A stretch of 64,000 bases of DNA from Rhinopithecus roxellana (GCF_007565055.1 NC_044551.1:96564089-96628088); one strand, 5' to 3'; counted from the stretch's first letter, positions 47,677 to 59,437 are shown. The notes: generated by a model not told the origin, from the letters alone. Translations and numbers: made by a program.

Positions 47677-48141
47677 AATATACTCCATTTTATTGAGCTG
47701 TTCATCAATTGATGGATATTTGAGTTGTTTCTATTTTTTAGCTATTACAAATAATGTTGCTGTGAGCGCCCATGTATAAGTTTTTTGTATGGGGATGTTT
47801 TCAGGTCTCTTGGGTATATACCTAGGAGTGGAATTGCTGGGCTATACTATTTCTTTGTTTAACATTTTGAGGAACTGACAGATACTTTTCCAAAGCAGTG
47901 GCACTATTTTACATTCTCACATGTACAAAGGTTCTAATTTCTCTACATCCTCTCCAACATTTGTTATTGTCTGTGTTCTTGATGGTAGTCATTCTAGTGG
48001 GTGTGAAGTTGTATCTCATCATGGTTTTGATTTGCACTTAGATATTCCTGATAACTAATAATGTTGAGCATTTTTTTCATATATTTATTGGCCATGTGTT
48101 ATCTTTGGAGAAATGTCTATTTGAATTGTTTGCCCCCCTTT

Positions 48142-48792
48142 TTTTGAGACAGTTTATTTGTCCATTTTCATGCTGCTGATAAAGACATCCCTGAGACTGG
48201 GTAATTTATAAAGAAAAAGAGGTTTAATGGACTCAGTTCCACATGGCTGGGGGCGCCTCACAATTATAGCAGAAGGCGAAAGGCACATCTTACATGGTGG
48301 CAGGCAAAAGGAAAAATGAGAGCCAAGTGAAAGGGGCAACCCCTTATAAAACCATCAGATCTTGTTAGATTTATTCACTGCCACAAGAACAGTATGGGGG
48401 AAACCACCCCCATGATTCAATTATCTCCCACCAGGTTCCTCCCACAACATATAGGAATTATGAGAGCTACAATTTGAGATGACACTTGGGTGGGGACACA
48501 ACCAAACCATATCAGATGGAGTCTCAACTTGTTACCCAGGTTGCAGTGCAGTGGCATGATCTCAGCTCACTGCAACCTCCTGCCTTCTGGATTCAAGTGA
48601 TTTTCCTGCCTCAGTCTCCTGAGTAGCTGGGATTACAGGCATGTGCCACTACCCAGCTAATTTTTGTATTTTAAGTAGAGATGGGGTTTACCATGTTAGC
48701 CAGGCTGGTCTTGAAATCCTGACCTCAGATGATCGGCTTGCCTCAGTCTCCCGAAGTGCTGGGATTACAGGTGTGAGTCACCATGCCCAGCC
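48142..48792 (-). repeat. Alu split by a MaLR LTR, antisense
   Basis: TTTTTTTGAGAC (to 48150) and GATGGAGTCTCAAC (from 48515) to CACCATGCCCAGCC are parts of one Alu. The LTR lies between them. Confidence 0.85.
48151..48514 (-). repeat. Solo MaLR LTR (MST/THE1 type), antisense, nested in Alu
   Basis: CATTTTCATGCTGCTGATAAAG to CAACCAAACCATATCA. The element sits in the head of an Alu that itself sits in an L1, giving three layers of insertion. Confidence 0.9.
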
Positions 48793-48960
48793 TCTCTGCC
48801 CATGTTTTAAAAGTTGGGTTATTTTTCTTTTTGCTGTTGAGGTAAAAGAGTTATTTACATATTCTGATACAAGTCCCTCATTAGTATATGATTTGCAAAT
48901 GTTTTCTCCCATTCTGTGGGTCATCTTTTCACTTTCTACACTGTGTAAAGACTGTTTTCG

Positions 48961-49705
48961 AAGGCAGTCTTTCTCTGATTCTTCCCAATCCTTTCCTCAG
49001 CAACTCTCCAAGGGTTTGTTAATATTAACATAGTGAGAATTTCAATATCTGTGCTCTGAGTAGCTCATTATAAAACAGGGAAGTCATTTCACTACATAAA
49101 CATTGGGAAATACCATATGAAACAAAACTCTTAGTTTCTCTCTGGTAAAATACTTGTTTATGAAACTGGATGACACAGCATAAGTGACATCTGTACCTGC
49201 AGAAGAGGCATGCCCCCAGCGCTGCACCTTTCTCATTATATTGAGCCTACTTTCTTCTCAATAAAACAAACTGTGCTTGAAAATGATAGTCGGAAAAAAA
49301 GTAAATGGAAGCACAGAACTGTTTTCTACCCTAACAGGTATTAAGCTCCTGTTTTCAAAATCTGTTATTTTGTAAGAAAATGTATTCCTTTCACACAGAG
49401 AGAAATTAAATTATTTTTAAAATGGAAACTATTACCTTCTACAAGAACTTTTCCCCCTTAGTGAAAAGCAGAATTAAAAAAATCACTAGTGAGTTAACCA
49501 AGATCAGATTTATTGTCTTAAAGCATTCCCATACAGTATTTACCTAGCACCTACATTAAGTTGAAAAATATCTTCTAATTCTCGTAATGCTAAGCTGAAA
49601 ATATATCTCCCCTATACTGGCTGTTCTCTACTGTGGGCTTAAGGGAATGTTCTTCCTGCTAAAAACAAAAATTGGTATCAATGTAATTGAAGAATTATTT
49701 AAACT
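48961..49705. other. Intergenic, unassigned
   Basis: AT-rich sequence with no recognisable gene or young repeat. Confidence 0.4.
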
Positions 49706-50010
49706 TCTTTTGTTTTGTTTTGTTTTTTGATGGAGTTTCCCTCTGTTGCCCAGGTTACACAGTGCAGTGGCATGATCACAGCTCACTGCAATCTCGACCT
49801 CCGAGGCTTAGGTGATCCTCCTACCTCAGCCTCCCAAGTAGCTGGGACTACAAGTACATAGCACCACACCCGGCTAATTTTTGTATTTTTAGTAGAAATA
49901 GGGTTTCACCTTGTTGGCCAGGCTGGTCTTGAACTCCTGACCTCAAGTGATCCACCCTCCTCAGCCTCCCAAAGTGCTGGGATTACAGGCATAAGCCACC
50001 GTGTCCAGCC
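49706..50010 (-). repeat. Alu (S-type), antisense
   Basis: (TTTTG)n head and GATGGAGTTTCCCTC to CACCGTGTCCAGCC. Confidence 0.9.
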
Positions 50011-50381
50011 TTAAACATTTAATATTAAGATTTTAATTTGTTCCAAAGAAAAGATAAATAATATTAGTATTTTCCAAATGGTTATTGGACAGAAATGATT
50101 TTCAAATGGTTACTTTATTAGACAGAAATGATAGTGATATAATAGTTCATGGACCATTTCATTTACAAAGATCTGAAATTCCCATTCAATATTTAAAACT
50201 TTAAATTATTTTGCCCTAGTTTATTACAGTCAAAACAGCATCATCTGAAGTACTTTTTATATTTTATCCAAATAATTCCTGGATACGTTTATTTTTTAAA
50301 AATAAATACATAGTGGAAGTCAGAAGACCTGAGTTCTATTTTTGATATCACTAGAAGATAATTGAACCGCTGCTCTGGTTT

Positions 50382-50706
50382 TCTCTCTCTCTCTCTCTCT
50401 CTTTTTTTTTTTTTTTTTTTTTTTTAGACAGAGTCTCACTGTGTCGCCCAGACTGGAGTGCAGTGGTGCAGTCTCGGCTCACTGCAACCTCCGCCTCCCA
50501 GGTTCAAGTGATTCTCCTGCCTTAGCCTCCTGAGTAGCTGGGACTACAGGTGCCTGCCACTATGCCTGGCTAACTTCTATATTTTTAGTAGAGGCAGGGT
50601 TTCACCATGTTGACCAGGCTGGTCTCGAACTCCTGACCTCAAATGATTCACCCACCTCAGCCTCCCAAAGTGCTGGGATTGCAGGCGTGAGCCACTGCAC
50701 CTCGTC
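50382..50706 (-). repeat. (CT)n tract plus Alu, antisense
   Basis: A CT dinucleotide run merges into a T run, then GACAGAGTCTCACTGTG to GAGCCACTGCACCTCG. Confidence 0.9.
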
Positions 50707-51247
50707 TAATTTTCTGTCTCTTGAGGATGCTACATGAAGGATTAAATAAAGCTGGCCTTGAGCTTTTCTCTGGTGGTATCACCAGAATCACCATTTTTGC
50801 TTTTGTTTTGCTGTATGTGTTTTGTTAGTTTAACCATGATTCATTACTGGGTTATGAGAATTGACAGTCTTCAACAAAAACCTTTATATAACAGGGTAAG
50901 AGAAAGACAGGTTTAAGAGGTTTCTTTAGTTGCTACTTTTGTCATTACCCTGCCATACATTATTTCAGATAGGAGAGCATTTCAGAAGCATGGGCTCTGC
51001 CAGCCTTCATCTCTTATTTGTCAAAAATCTTAGAGGAGGCACCACAGCTGACCATGTTTACCTGGTCTTCACAAAGCTTTTGGGAAACTCACTAGCAATT
51101 ATTATGACACCTGGGGAAAAAAATTCCTATCAACTGCGTGGTCTCCATAACTTCACACTGCTGGGATGTCTCCAAGGATAATAGTCATAAAGACACTCTG
51201 AAATTTTTACAGAGCTAACTTTCATTAAAAGAAAAAGGAGGAAATAG
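50707..51247. other. Intergenic, unassigned
   Basis: Nothing recognisable. An 83-codon frame at 50930 has no family match. Confidence 0.35.
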
Positions 51248-51532
51248 GCCAGGCATGGTGGCTCACACCTGTAATCAGCACTTTGGGACATGGAAGCGGG
51301 CAGATCACGAGGTCAAGAGATGGAGACCATCCTGGCCAACATGGTGAAACCCCATCTCTACTAAAAATACAAAAATTAGCTGGGCGTGGTGGCGCATGCC
51401 TGTCGTCCCAGCTACTCAGGAGGCTGAGGCAGGAGAACTGCTTCAACCTGGGAGGCGGAGGTTGCAGTGAGCTGAGATTACGCCACTGCACTCCAACCTG
51501 GCAACAGAGCGAGACTCTGTCTCAAAAAAAAA
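51248..51532 (+). repeat. Alu (S-type)
   Basis: GGCCAGGCATGGTGGCTC to CTGTCTCAAAAAAAAAA, with a local change (GGACATGGAAGC) in the left arm. Confidence 0.9.
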
Positions 51533-51599
51533 AATTAAATAAAACTCAAACTCCAGCTAAAAGAAAACAAAACAAAACCCCAAAGAACAAGGAGGAAAT

Positions 51600-52270
51600 T
51601 AAACTTCAATAAATTTTTATTAATTTCAAATGAAGCAAGCAAACATTTACTAGTTACTTACTGCATGCCGGGAACTGGGCTAGATGTGGGGATGTAAAGA
51701 TGAATGATACAGTCTGCACTCAAGGGGAGATCACATTATAATAGGAGGCCTAATGAAAAACAAACACTAATAAAGCAATTTTATACCAGTCTACATTGGG
51801 AACCAATGGAGATGGGAAAAAAGTCAGTCCTCATAGGCAACTGGGGAGTGGTAGAAGTTAGAGTTTAAAAGATAGCCTGGCACTTTGGGAGGTGGAGGCG
51901 GGCAGATTACCTGAGGTCAGGAGTTCGAGACCAGCCTGGCCAACATGGTGAAACCTTGTCTCTATTAAAACTGCAAGAATTAGCCGGGCATGGTGGCACA
52001 CACCTGTAATCCCAGCTACTTGGGAGGCTGAGGCAGGAGAACTGCTTGAGCCTGGAGGTGGAGGTTGCAGTGAACTGAGATCGTGCTACTGTACTCCAAC
52101 CTGGCCTGACCGACAGAGCAAAACTCTGTCTCAAAAAAAAAAAAAAAAAAAAAAAAGCCTGTACCAAATTGTGAAGAGCATTACTAATAGTGAATGGGGA
52201 ACAGTCATTTGAATTTGAAAGAATGACTTCAGTGGGAATTATGGGAGATAGAATGAGATAAAATGAGAGG
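51600..52270. repeat. L2 3'-end fragment, interrupted by Alu
   Basis: AAACATTTACTAGTTACTTAC and GGATGTAAAGATGAATGATAC are LINE-2 3' words. Related sequence resumes after the Alu at about 52158. Confidence 0.55.
51875..52157 (+). repeat. 5'-truncated Alu (S-type)
   Basis: It begins at the internal word GCACTTTGGGAGGTGG and runs to about 25 A. The first 35-40 bp of the consensus are absent. Confidence 0.9.
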
Positions 52271-52636
52271 GGTGTGTGTGCTGTGGTGGTTGGTCACATG
52301 GTGTGTGTGCACTGTGGTGGTTTGTCACATGGGGTGTGTGAGCTGTGGTGGTTTGTCACATGGTTGTGTGCTGTGGCGGTTTGTCACATGGTGTGTGTGT
52401 GCTGTGGTGGTTTGTCACATGGTGTGTGAGCTGTGGTGGTTTGTCACATGGGGTGTGTGAGCTGTGGCGGTTTGTCACATGGTGTGTGAGCTGTGGTTGT
52501 CACATAGGGGTGTGTGAGCTGTGGCCGTTTGTCACATGGGGGTGTGTGTGCTGTGGCGGTTTGTCACATAGGTGTTTGTGTGTGCTGTGGTGGTTTGTCA
52601 TATATAGGTGTGTGTGAGCTGTGGTGGTTTGTCACA
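52271..52636 (-). repeat. Minisatellite, twelve ~30-bp units (inverted arm)
   Basis: Units read CTGTGGTGGTTTGTCACAT plus a GGTGTGTGTG-type spacer, 26-34 bp each. They are the reverse complement of the units that follow at 52644-52815 and of part of an L1 3' UTR. Confidence 0.93.
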
Positions 52637-52643
52637 CGCCATG

Positions 52644-52815
52644 TGTGACACAGTACACACACACCCCTATGTGACAAACAGCCATAGCTCACACACCCCA
52701 TGTGAAAAACCGCCACAGCACACACACCCCTATGTGAAAAACCGCCACAGCACACACACCCCCATGTGACAAACCACCACAGCACACACACACACCTATG
52801 TAACAAACCTGTGCA
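52644..52815 (+). repeat. Minisatellite, about five units (direct arm) merging into an L1 tail
   Basis: Units read ACACACACCCCTATGTGA plus CAAACCACCACAGC. The last one runs into the genuine L1 3' end CCTATGTAACAAACCTG. A 7-nt turn at 52637-52643 separates it from the inverted arm. Confidence 0.93.
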
Positions 52816-52873
52816 TTCTGCACATGTATCCTGGAACTCAAAGTAAAAACAACAACAACAACAACAACAAACA
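52790..52873 (+). repeat. Primate L1 3' end with (CAA)n tail
   Basis: CCTATGTAACAAACCTGTGC, TTCTGCACATGTATCCTGG and AACTCAAAGTAAAAACAAC are the L1 3' terminal words. Confidence 0.88.
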
Positions 52874-54327
52874 AAATATCTGTCACTCACTATCCCTTTA
52901 TTCTCCTTCATTTTTTTTCCACTGAACTTGACACACACACACATACACACACACAATTTCTTTTCTATTTCACTAGAATATAAGATCCATGAGGAAAGGG
53001 ATTTTGCTTTGTTTACTGTTGGATCCCCAGGACCTACTATAAGAAAAAATATTTTTGAAGGGATGCATGAAATGACTAGCTTAAGAGAGTAAGTGGATGG
53101 CAATATGATCAACTAAAATAGAAAATATAGAAAGGAAGGTAGACTTGCAAGAATAGGTGATAGATTCTTTTTGAGACATGATGATTTTGAGGTCCCACTG
53201 TGAATATATGGTTTGGAACTTGTAGAGACGCTGGGGTTGGAGATTAATATTTGAAAGTCATGGGTGCTTAGGTATCAGCAAAAGAATGAATTTTGAATCA
53301 AGGGGACATGATAAACTGTGTGGATCTTAGAGAGCTGCATGAGAAATAGTTTGGTGTGACTCCTGGCCATTAGAACTGCATTCTTCATTATCTGCCTCCA
53401 CTCCATGGGATTTGTAGGTAATGCTTTACCGCTGGTAAGGCCTTGGGGAATGCTGTTCCTGCAGCTATGCCTAATATACTTTGTCTTGTTCAGCTGAAAA
53501 ACTCCAGTTTGCTGTAAAGGTGACAACTTATATATACATTCTCAATTGTTTACACAGTTTTCATATTCTTTGCTGAGGATTTCTGCTCTTCCACAAGCCA
53601 CTTGAAATAACTACTCTTTAAACACACACATACACACACCCATGGCAAGTCATGTGATAAACCTTGAAAGTCACAATGAATACAACAGGAATAAGTAATT
53701 TGAAATCTCAAGAGAGATTCAATGGAAACAAACATGTTCCATAGTTCAGTATTTAAGACTGTTAGCAGGAAGCCATGATTTGCCTTGTTTTTGAGTATTA
53801 ACTAGTAGAGCTCATACTTTTTGTTCTTCAAAATGACAAGTGCAAAGTGGTTTTGTAATAAGCACAACCCACGCCAGCTTCCATCTCAAGCCATTTTCCA
53901 GTGTTATTTTAGTGAAACATTACCTGGAAGAGCTATCTCTCAATTTGACTGCCATTATGAATGTATCTCGAGTTCTCATTCTTTTCACAGTGATTTCAAA
54001 GGTTTTACATATTTCATTAGCAAAACAAACTGTAGTATAATTCACTCCAACTGATTTTTAAGCAAACTGGAGTCTGAATAATACAGTATATTAAATAGCA
54101 TTGAGAGTTGGATACAGTGAATATCAAGCATACTATCCATTGCATCATATTTGTTATAGTCTAAGACTAGTTGCTATAGGCTAAGACTAGTTGCTATAGG
54201 CTAAGACTCATCTGTCAAGGTTCAAGTTGGATAAATTATGTTATTCAGTTACTACATATGTTCATTATATTTCATTTAAAATGTGATTTTTTTATATGAC
54301 TATTCCTTTCAAGAAATGTTACCACTT
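52874..54327. other. Intergenic, unassigned
   Basis: CA-rich simple repeats occur near 52931 and 53622, and three 20-bp repeats at 54152-54208. No gene seen. Confidence 0.35.
54152..54208. repeat. Three 20-bp tandem repeats
   Basis: GTTGCTATAGGCTAAGACTA occurs twice without a mismatch in the 19 bp compared, after a diverged first copy. Confidence 0.85.
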
Positions 54328-54638
54328 GCCCGGGCACGGTGGCTCACGCCTGTAATCCCAGCACTTTGGGAGGCCAAGGCGGGTGGATCACGAGGTCAGG
54401 AGATCGGGACCATCCTGGCTAACACAGTGAAACCCCCATCTCCACTGAAAATACAAAAAATTAGCTGGGCATGGTGGCGGGCACCTGTAGTCCCAGCTAC
54501 TACGGAGGCTGAGGCAGGAGAATGACGTGAACCTGGGAGGCAGAGCTTGCAGTGAGCCAAGATCGTGCCACTGCACTCCAGCCTGGGGTATGGTGAGAGA
54601 CTCCACCTCAAAAATAAAAATAAAAATAAAAATAAAAA
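54328..54638 (+). repeat. AluY-type with exact TSD
   Basis: CCCGGGCACGGTGGCTC to an (AAAAAT)n tail. GAAATGTTACCACTT flanks both sides exactly. Confidence 0.93.
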
Positions 54639-54761
54639 AAGAAATGTTACCACTTCAGGAGAGCCACCTCTGTACTTAGAGCAGTAGTTCTGAGCATTAT
54701 ACAAATGTCAGTTACAATGTTAGACACTTTCAGACTGCTTCCCTCGACTGCCCTGCAGCCT

Positions 54762-54901
54762 TTTAAAGTTTTTAAATTTTTGGTAGAGTCAGGGTCTTGC
54801 CATGTTGTCTAGGCTGATCTGAAACTCCTGGGCTCAAGCAATCCTCCTGCCTTGAGTTCCCAAAGTGCTGGGATTATAGGCATGAACCCCTGCGCCCAGC
54901 C
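54762..54901 (-). repeat. Alu monomer fragment, antisense
   Basis: TTGGTAGAGTCAGGGTC to CCCCTGCGCCCAGCC, only the left monomer. It could be a free left Alu monomer. Confidence 0.75.
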
Positions 54902-55533
54902 TCTTTCCGTCTGAAGGTTTCACCCACTTTCCAGACCGAGCCTTCTCTACCATCTTTGTCAGGCTGGCTGAAATCTGAGTAGAATGCCCAGGCTTGAAAA
55001 GGGATAATCTGACTTCTTTTCCAATTCACATGCCCTATGTACTGCATCACACCCCAACTCTGGGCTTGGATGAAACACTGCATACACCATGCAGAATTGA
55101 ATTTGGCCTCCTGAGTGGCTGCTGAAGGACTTGATGACACTACTCAAAAATGTGGATGAGATAGCTTTCTGTGGGGAGACCCTTGATTAATAGGAACTAG
55201 GAAATAGAGGGAGGCAGGCAGCAAGATTCTCTCTCCCATGGAAACTCTGAGATGCAGTTCTTCCTTGCAGCCCTTCTGGAGAACTCTCATGTGCTAGGCA
55301 GCACATGTGGCTGAATGACCTTCTGTATTTGTGTGTGTGTTTTCTGAAGTTTTGGATGAAGTGGTAGCCAACACAGTAGCACATTGTGTCACTTTGCTTC
55401 ACCTCTTTTCCTTGCCTCAAATCTCTTTTTTCTCTCACTCTTTGTTCTGGGTTTTCACCTCTCAAAGTATAATGCTCTGTTTTCTAGAGGACTGCATTAA
55501 GATTATGACCATTCAAAAAATGAAGAAGACAAT

Positions 55534-55824
55534 CTTTTTTTTGAGACAGAGTTTCGCTCTTGTTGCCCAGGCTGGAGTGCAATGGCGCGATCTCGGCTCA
55601 CTGCAACCTTCGCCTCCCAGGTTCAAGCAATTCTTCTGTCTCAGCCTCCCAAGTAGCTGGGATTACAGGCATGTGCCACCACGCCCGGCTAACTTTGTAT
55701 TTTTATTAGAGATGATGTTTCTCCATGTTGGTCAAGTTGGTCTCGAACTCCTGACCTCAGGTGATCCACCTGCCTTGGCCTCCCAAAGTGCTGGGATTGC
55801 AGACGTGAGCCACCATGCCCAGCC
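55534..55824 (-). repeat. Alu (S-type), antisense
   Basis: GAGACAGAGTTTCGCTC to CACCATGCCCAGCC. Confidence 0.92.
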
Positions 55825-55841
55825 AAATAAAGTAATCTTTA

Positions 55842-56673
55842 AAAAAATTTTTTTAAAAATATATTTAGGGGACAAAAGTGCAGATTTTGCATAGTAGTGA
55901 AGTCTGGGATTTTAGTGTACCCATTACCTGAATAGTGAACATTGTGCTCAGTAGGTGATTTATCAACCCTCATTCCCCTCCCACACTCCCACCTTGTGCA
56001 GTCTTCAGTGTCTATTATTCTACTCTGTGTGTCCATGTGTTCCTACTGTTTAGCTCCCACTTACAAGTGAGAACATGCAATATTTGACATTCTGAGTTAT
56101 TTCAGTTAGGATAATGGCCTCCAGTTCTATCCATGTTGCTGCAAAAGATATGACTTCATTCTTTTTTAGGGCTGAGTAGTATTCCATGATGAGTGTGTGT
56201 GTGTGTGTATACATATTATTTATCCAGTCTTCAGCTGATGGACACTTACTTTAATTATGTATCTTTGCTATTGTGAATAGTGCTGTGATAAACATATGAG
56301 TGCAAGTATCTTTTTGATATGTTGATTTCTGTCCCTTCAGATATATACCTACTGGTGAGATTGCTGGGTCAAATGGTAGTTCTATTTTAGTTATTTGAGA
56401 AATCCCCATATTGTTTTCCGTAAAGGTTGTGCTAATTTACATTCCCACCAACAATGCATAAAGCATTCCTTTGTCTCCACATCTTTGCCAACATCTGTTG
56501 TTTTCTGACATTTTAATAATAGCCATTCTGGTGGCATAAGATGGGATCTCATTATGATTTTAATTTGCATTTCTCTGATGATTAGTGATGTTGAGCATTT
56601 TTTCATATGTTTGTTGGTCACTTGCATGTTTTCTTTTGAGAAATGTCTGTTCCTGTCCTTTGCCCATTTTTTT
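55842..56673 (-). repeat. L1 (L1MA/PB age) 3' part, antisense, before the CCT6A insertion
   Basis: GGGGACAAAAGTGCAG, CACTTACAAGTGAGAACATG, CAGTTCTATCCATGTTGC, ATATACCTACTGGTGAG and TTTGCCCATTTTTTT follow L1 order. The element resumes after the pseudogene. Confidence 0.85.
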
Positions 56674-58612
56674 CAAGGAATATTTAATAATAACGTAGGT
56701 AACATATGTTTATCTAACAGGAATTTTATGTCACTGCCGTTAAATCACTGGATGAAATACCTGCTTTATGTGCATATACTTCAGTGCAATTTAAAAAAAT
56801 ACTGTAATTATAAGTTCAGAACTTCTGAATTTCAACAGATGCTAGTGTTCTCTCCTTTTTTCATATGGGAAAATTCCTCTGAAAATCATTTGAAGCTTGG
56901 ACAAAAATTCCACAGCTGTATTCCTCAGGATCACTTTGCAGAGTCTTCAAGATTCAGATACAGGGGAAGCTTCGATTCAACCTTTTAGAGAAGACATTCC
57001 AGCTCACATGATCTCATCAACCAAGAGAATATGGGTGGCAATCACAGTGCAGGAGTGAAGAAGCTGTTTCTTTACACAATGGTTATCCCATATGCCTACT
57101 TCTGCTGCTACCATTGGCTCACCTGTGTCCAGGTCCACACCCACAAGCTGACCTGATTCTGAACATTCTGCTTGAATTTTAACTAATATTTCCTGAAGGT
57201 CAAAACCAGAGTTCTGAGCAAGAACCTTTGGAATAATGAGCAACACATCAGCAAATGCTTGGACTCCAAGCTGTGCCCTGCCCTTTACACTGGGCTTGTA
57301 TTTAATCAGGGCTTCTGCCATTGCCACTTCCACAGCATTAGCACCTGGAAACACACAGCCCTCATCAATAGCATTTTTGACAGCCCTCAAGCCATCCCTT
57401 ACTGCATCTTTTGAGCTGAATGAGTGTGTGCTTATTTGGTCCTTTGATCAATAACGTGACAGAGCAAGTTTTGTTACATTTCTCAATAAAGGTGCACTTC
57501 TCTTCTCCCAATGTATGTTTGTATACAAGTCCTGCATGTCCCAAGCAATCAGGATTTAGGTTGTCAAAAGAATTCAGGGCTACCTCACCACAAGCAAGAG
57601 TCAGCCTCTCTCTATATTTCTCCTTTTATCTCTGTGCAGAGTGACTATGCCTTCTTTTGCAAGAGCATCTAAGGAAAAGAGGTCAATTCCCTCTTGATTA
57701 ATAACAACAAATCCTTTATCTGAATCACCACAGACTTTCTTTTTCAGTTCTATTTTTTTTAACTCTTATCTTCAATGAATTTTCTTTCAGCTTTTATGAG
57801 TTTTTGTCTCCTTCTGCATTCTTGTAAAAAAAAGCCGGAATTCACTTCTGTTTTTTCATATTCTAATGACACATTACACTTAAGAATGTATACATCCTCC
57901 ACCGTTTTCTTCTTATCAAGATGCTGTGCTCCGTGGTCAAAACAAGCCCTCTGATTAAGCTTGTATCAGTTTCAGATTTATGTTTCATCTCCATGATCAC
58001 AACCATGAAGAGATCAATAGGTTCATCTTGTCTTTTAATGGCCAAAATGGAGTTCACTACAGCCTCAGCATGAACTTTTGTGCCAAGAGATGTTCTGGCC
58101 ACATTTATAAGTGTTTCCCTGTCCATCTCTTTCCTTACTTTGACTTCTTCCAAAAACTGAAGGGCCTTTTCCTTTGCAGCTTCAAATCCTCCAGTGATTA
58201 TTCTGGGATGAAGGCCTTCAGAAATGTAGAGATCTGCCTGTTTCAGTAGCTCTTCAATGATTAGGCCATTGGAAGTTGTACTATCACTAGTTATATCATC
58301 CTGGGCTGTTGCTACCTTTGCTATTAAGGAAGCTGTTGCATGTTGAATTTGCATTTCGTGAAGCAGCACATTGCCATCTTTAGTAAGCTTGATGTCTCCA
58401 GCGCCAGAAACAAGCATCTTCATGGTGCCCTTGGGCCCCAGGTTGGTCTTCAGCACATCCTGCAGACCCCACGTAACGCTGATGTTGACCACTAGCACCG
58501 CCTCTGTTCGGGCCACCTCAGCCTTGGGGTTTAGGGTCTTCACCACCGCCATAGCTGCTGCAGTGGAGGAAAAGGAAGCCATGTGGCACAGAGAGCCCAG
58601 AGCCAGTGCGGC
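56674..58612 (-). pseudogene. CCT6A: CCT6A processed pseudogene (chaperonin TCP-1 zeta subunit)
   Basis: An intronless antisense copy of a CCT6A mRNA. The ancestral ATG is at 58552-58550 and the ancestral stop lies just past 56986. About 300 bp of 3' UTR and some 60 bp of 5' UTR are included. N-terminal residues (VKTLNPKAEVA, LHEMQIQH, EKALQFLEEVKV) fit CCT6A better than CCT6B. Functional CCT6A is an ATP-hydrolysing subunit of the cytosolic TRiC ring that folds actin and tubulin. This copy is dead: the ATP-site GDGTTS reads SDSTTS; seven residues between HAE and AVV are deleted; the frame is lost after RGLVL near 57950; further shifts and stops fill 57391-57862; and the codon after DEIM, ten codons before the end, is TGA. 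It sits inside an antisense L1 and has no promoter of its own. The parent lies elsewhere in the genome. Confidence 0.95.
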
Positions 58613-58979
58613 TCTTTTTTTAAATGGGGTTACTTTCTTCTAGGATTTTTAGTTTCTGCTCTTGTGTTTGGGTGTTTAATCCAACTTCAGTTACTAATTT
58701 TTGCATATGGTGAGATATATGGCTCCAGTTTCATTCTTCTATATGTGGCTATCCAGTCTCCTCAGCGCCAGTTATTGAACAGGGTGTCCTTTCCCCAGCG
58801 TATTTTTTTGTTGACTTTGTCAAAGATCAGTTGGTTGTAAGTATGTGGCTTTATTTCTGGGTTATCTATTCTGCTCCATTGATCTATGTGTTTATTTTTT
58901 ATACCATACTATGCTGTTTTTTTACTACAGCCTTGTTATATAATTTGAAGTCAGGTAATGTCATACCTCCAGCTTTGTT

Positions 58980-59437
58980 TATTTTGTTTTTGTTTTTGTT
59001 TTTTTGAGATGGAGTCTCACTCATTGCCAGGGCTGGAGTGCAATGGTGCAATCTCAGCTCACTGCAACCTTCGCCTCCTGGGTTCAAGTGATTCTTGTGC
59101 CTCAGCCTTCTGAGTAGCTGGGATTACAGGCACCTGCCATCACAGCCGGCTATTTTTTTTTTTTTTTTTTTTTTTTTTGTATTTTTAGTAGAGATGAGGT
59201 TTCACCATGTTGGCCAGGTTGATTTCAACCTCCTGACCTCAGGTGATCCACTCACCTTGGCCTCCCAAAAAGTCCTGGGATTACAGTCGTGAGCTACCAC
59301 ACCTGGCCACACCCGGCTAATTTTTGTATTTTTCGTAGAGATGGGGTTTCACCATGTTGGTAGGCCTGATGTCAGGTGATCCGCCTGCCTGGACTTCCCA
59401 AAGTGCTGGGATTACAGGAGTGAGCCACCACGCCTGG
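58980..59437 (-). repeat. Three-monomer Alu (extra left monomer), antisense
   Basis: A complete dimeric Alu (58980-59308) is joined at its 5' side to another Alu left part (59309-59437). The pair is enclosed by one target duplication, CAGCTTTGTT. Confidence 0.85.

Larger units (their letters stand above)
47010..48960 (-). repeat. Old L1 (L1M) ORF2/3' end, antisense, interrupted
   Basis: Landmarks in order: AACGTATAATTCAGTGG, GATTTGCCTATTCTG, TATACCTAGGAGTGGAATTG, ATGTTGAGCATTTT, then after two nested insertions GGGTTATTTTTC and TTTTCTCCCATTCTGTGGG. Confidence 0.85.

Noticed and set aside
52271..52815. CRISPR array
   Set aside because: Units are contiguous variants of one sequence with no unique spacers, and the genome is primate.
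52263..53112. Cys/Trp/Val-rich frames of 65-182 codons over the GT repeat
   Set aside because: The apparent repeated peptide is only the translation of the minisatellite; it appears in several frames and both strands.
57863..58582. 239-codon open frame resembling CCT6 as a functional gene
   Set aside because: It has no introns, a degraded ATP motif, a deletion, a frameshift after RGLVL and stops downstream, and sits inside an L1. It is a processed pseudogene.
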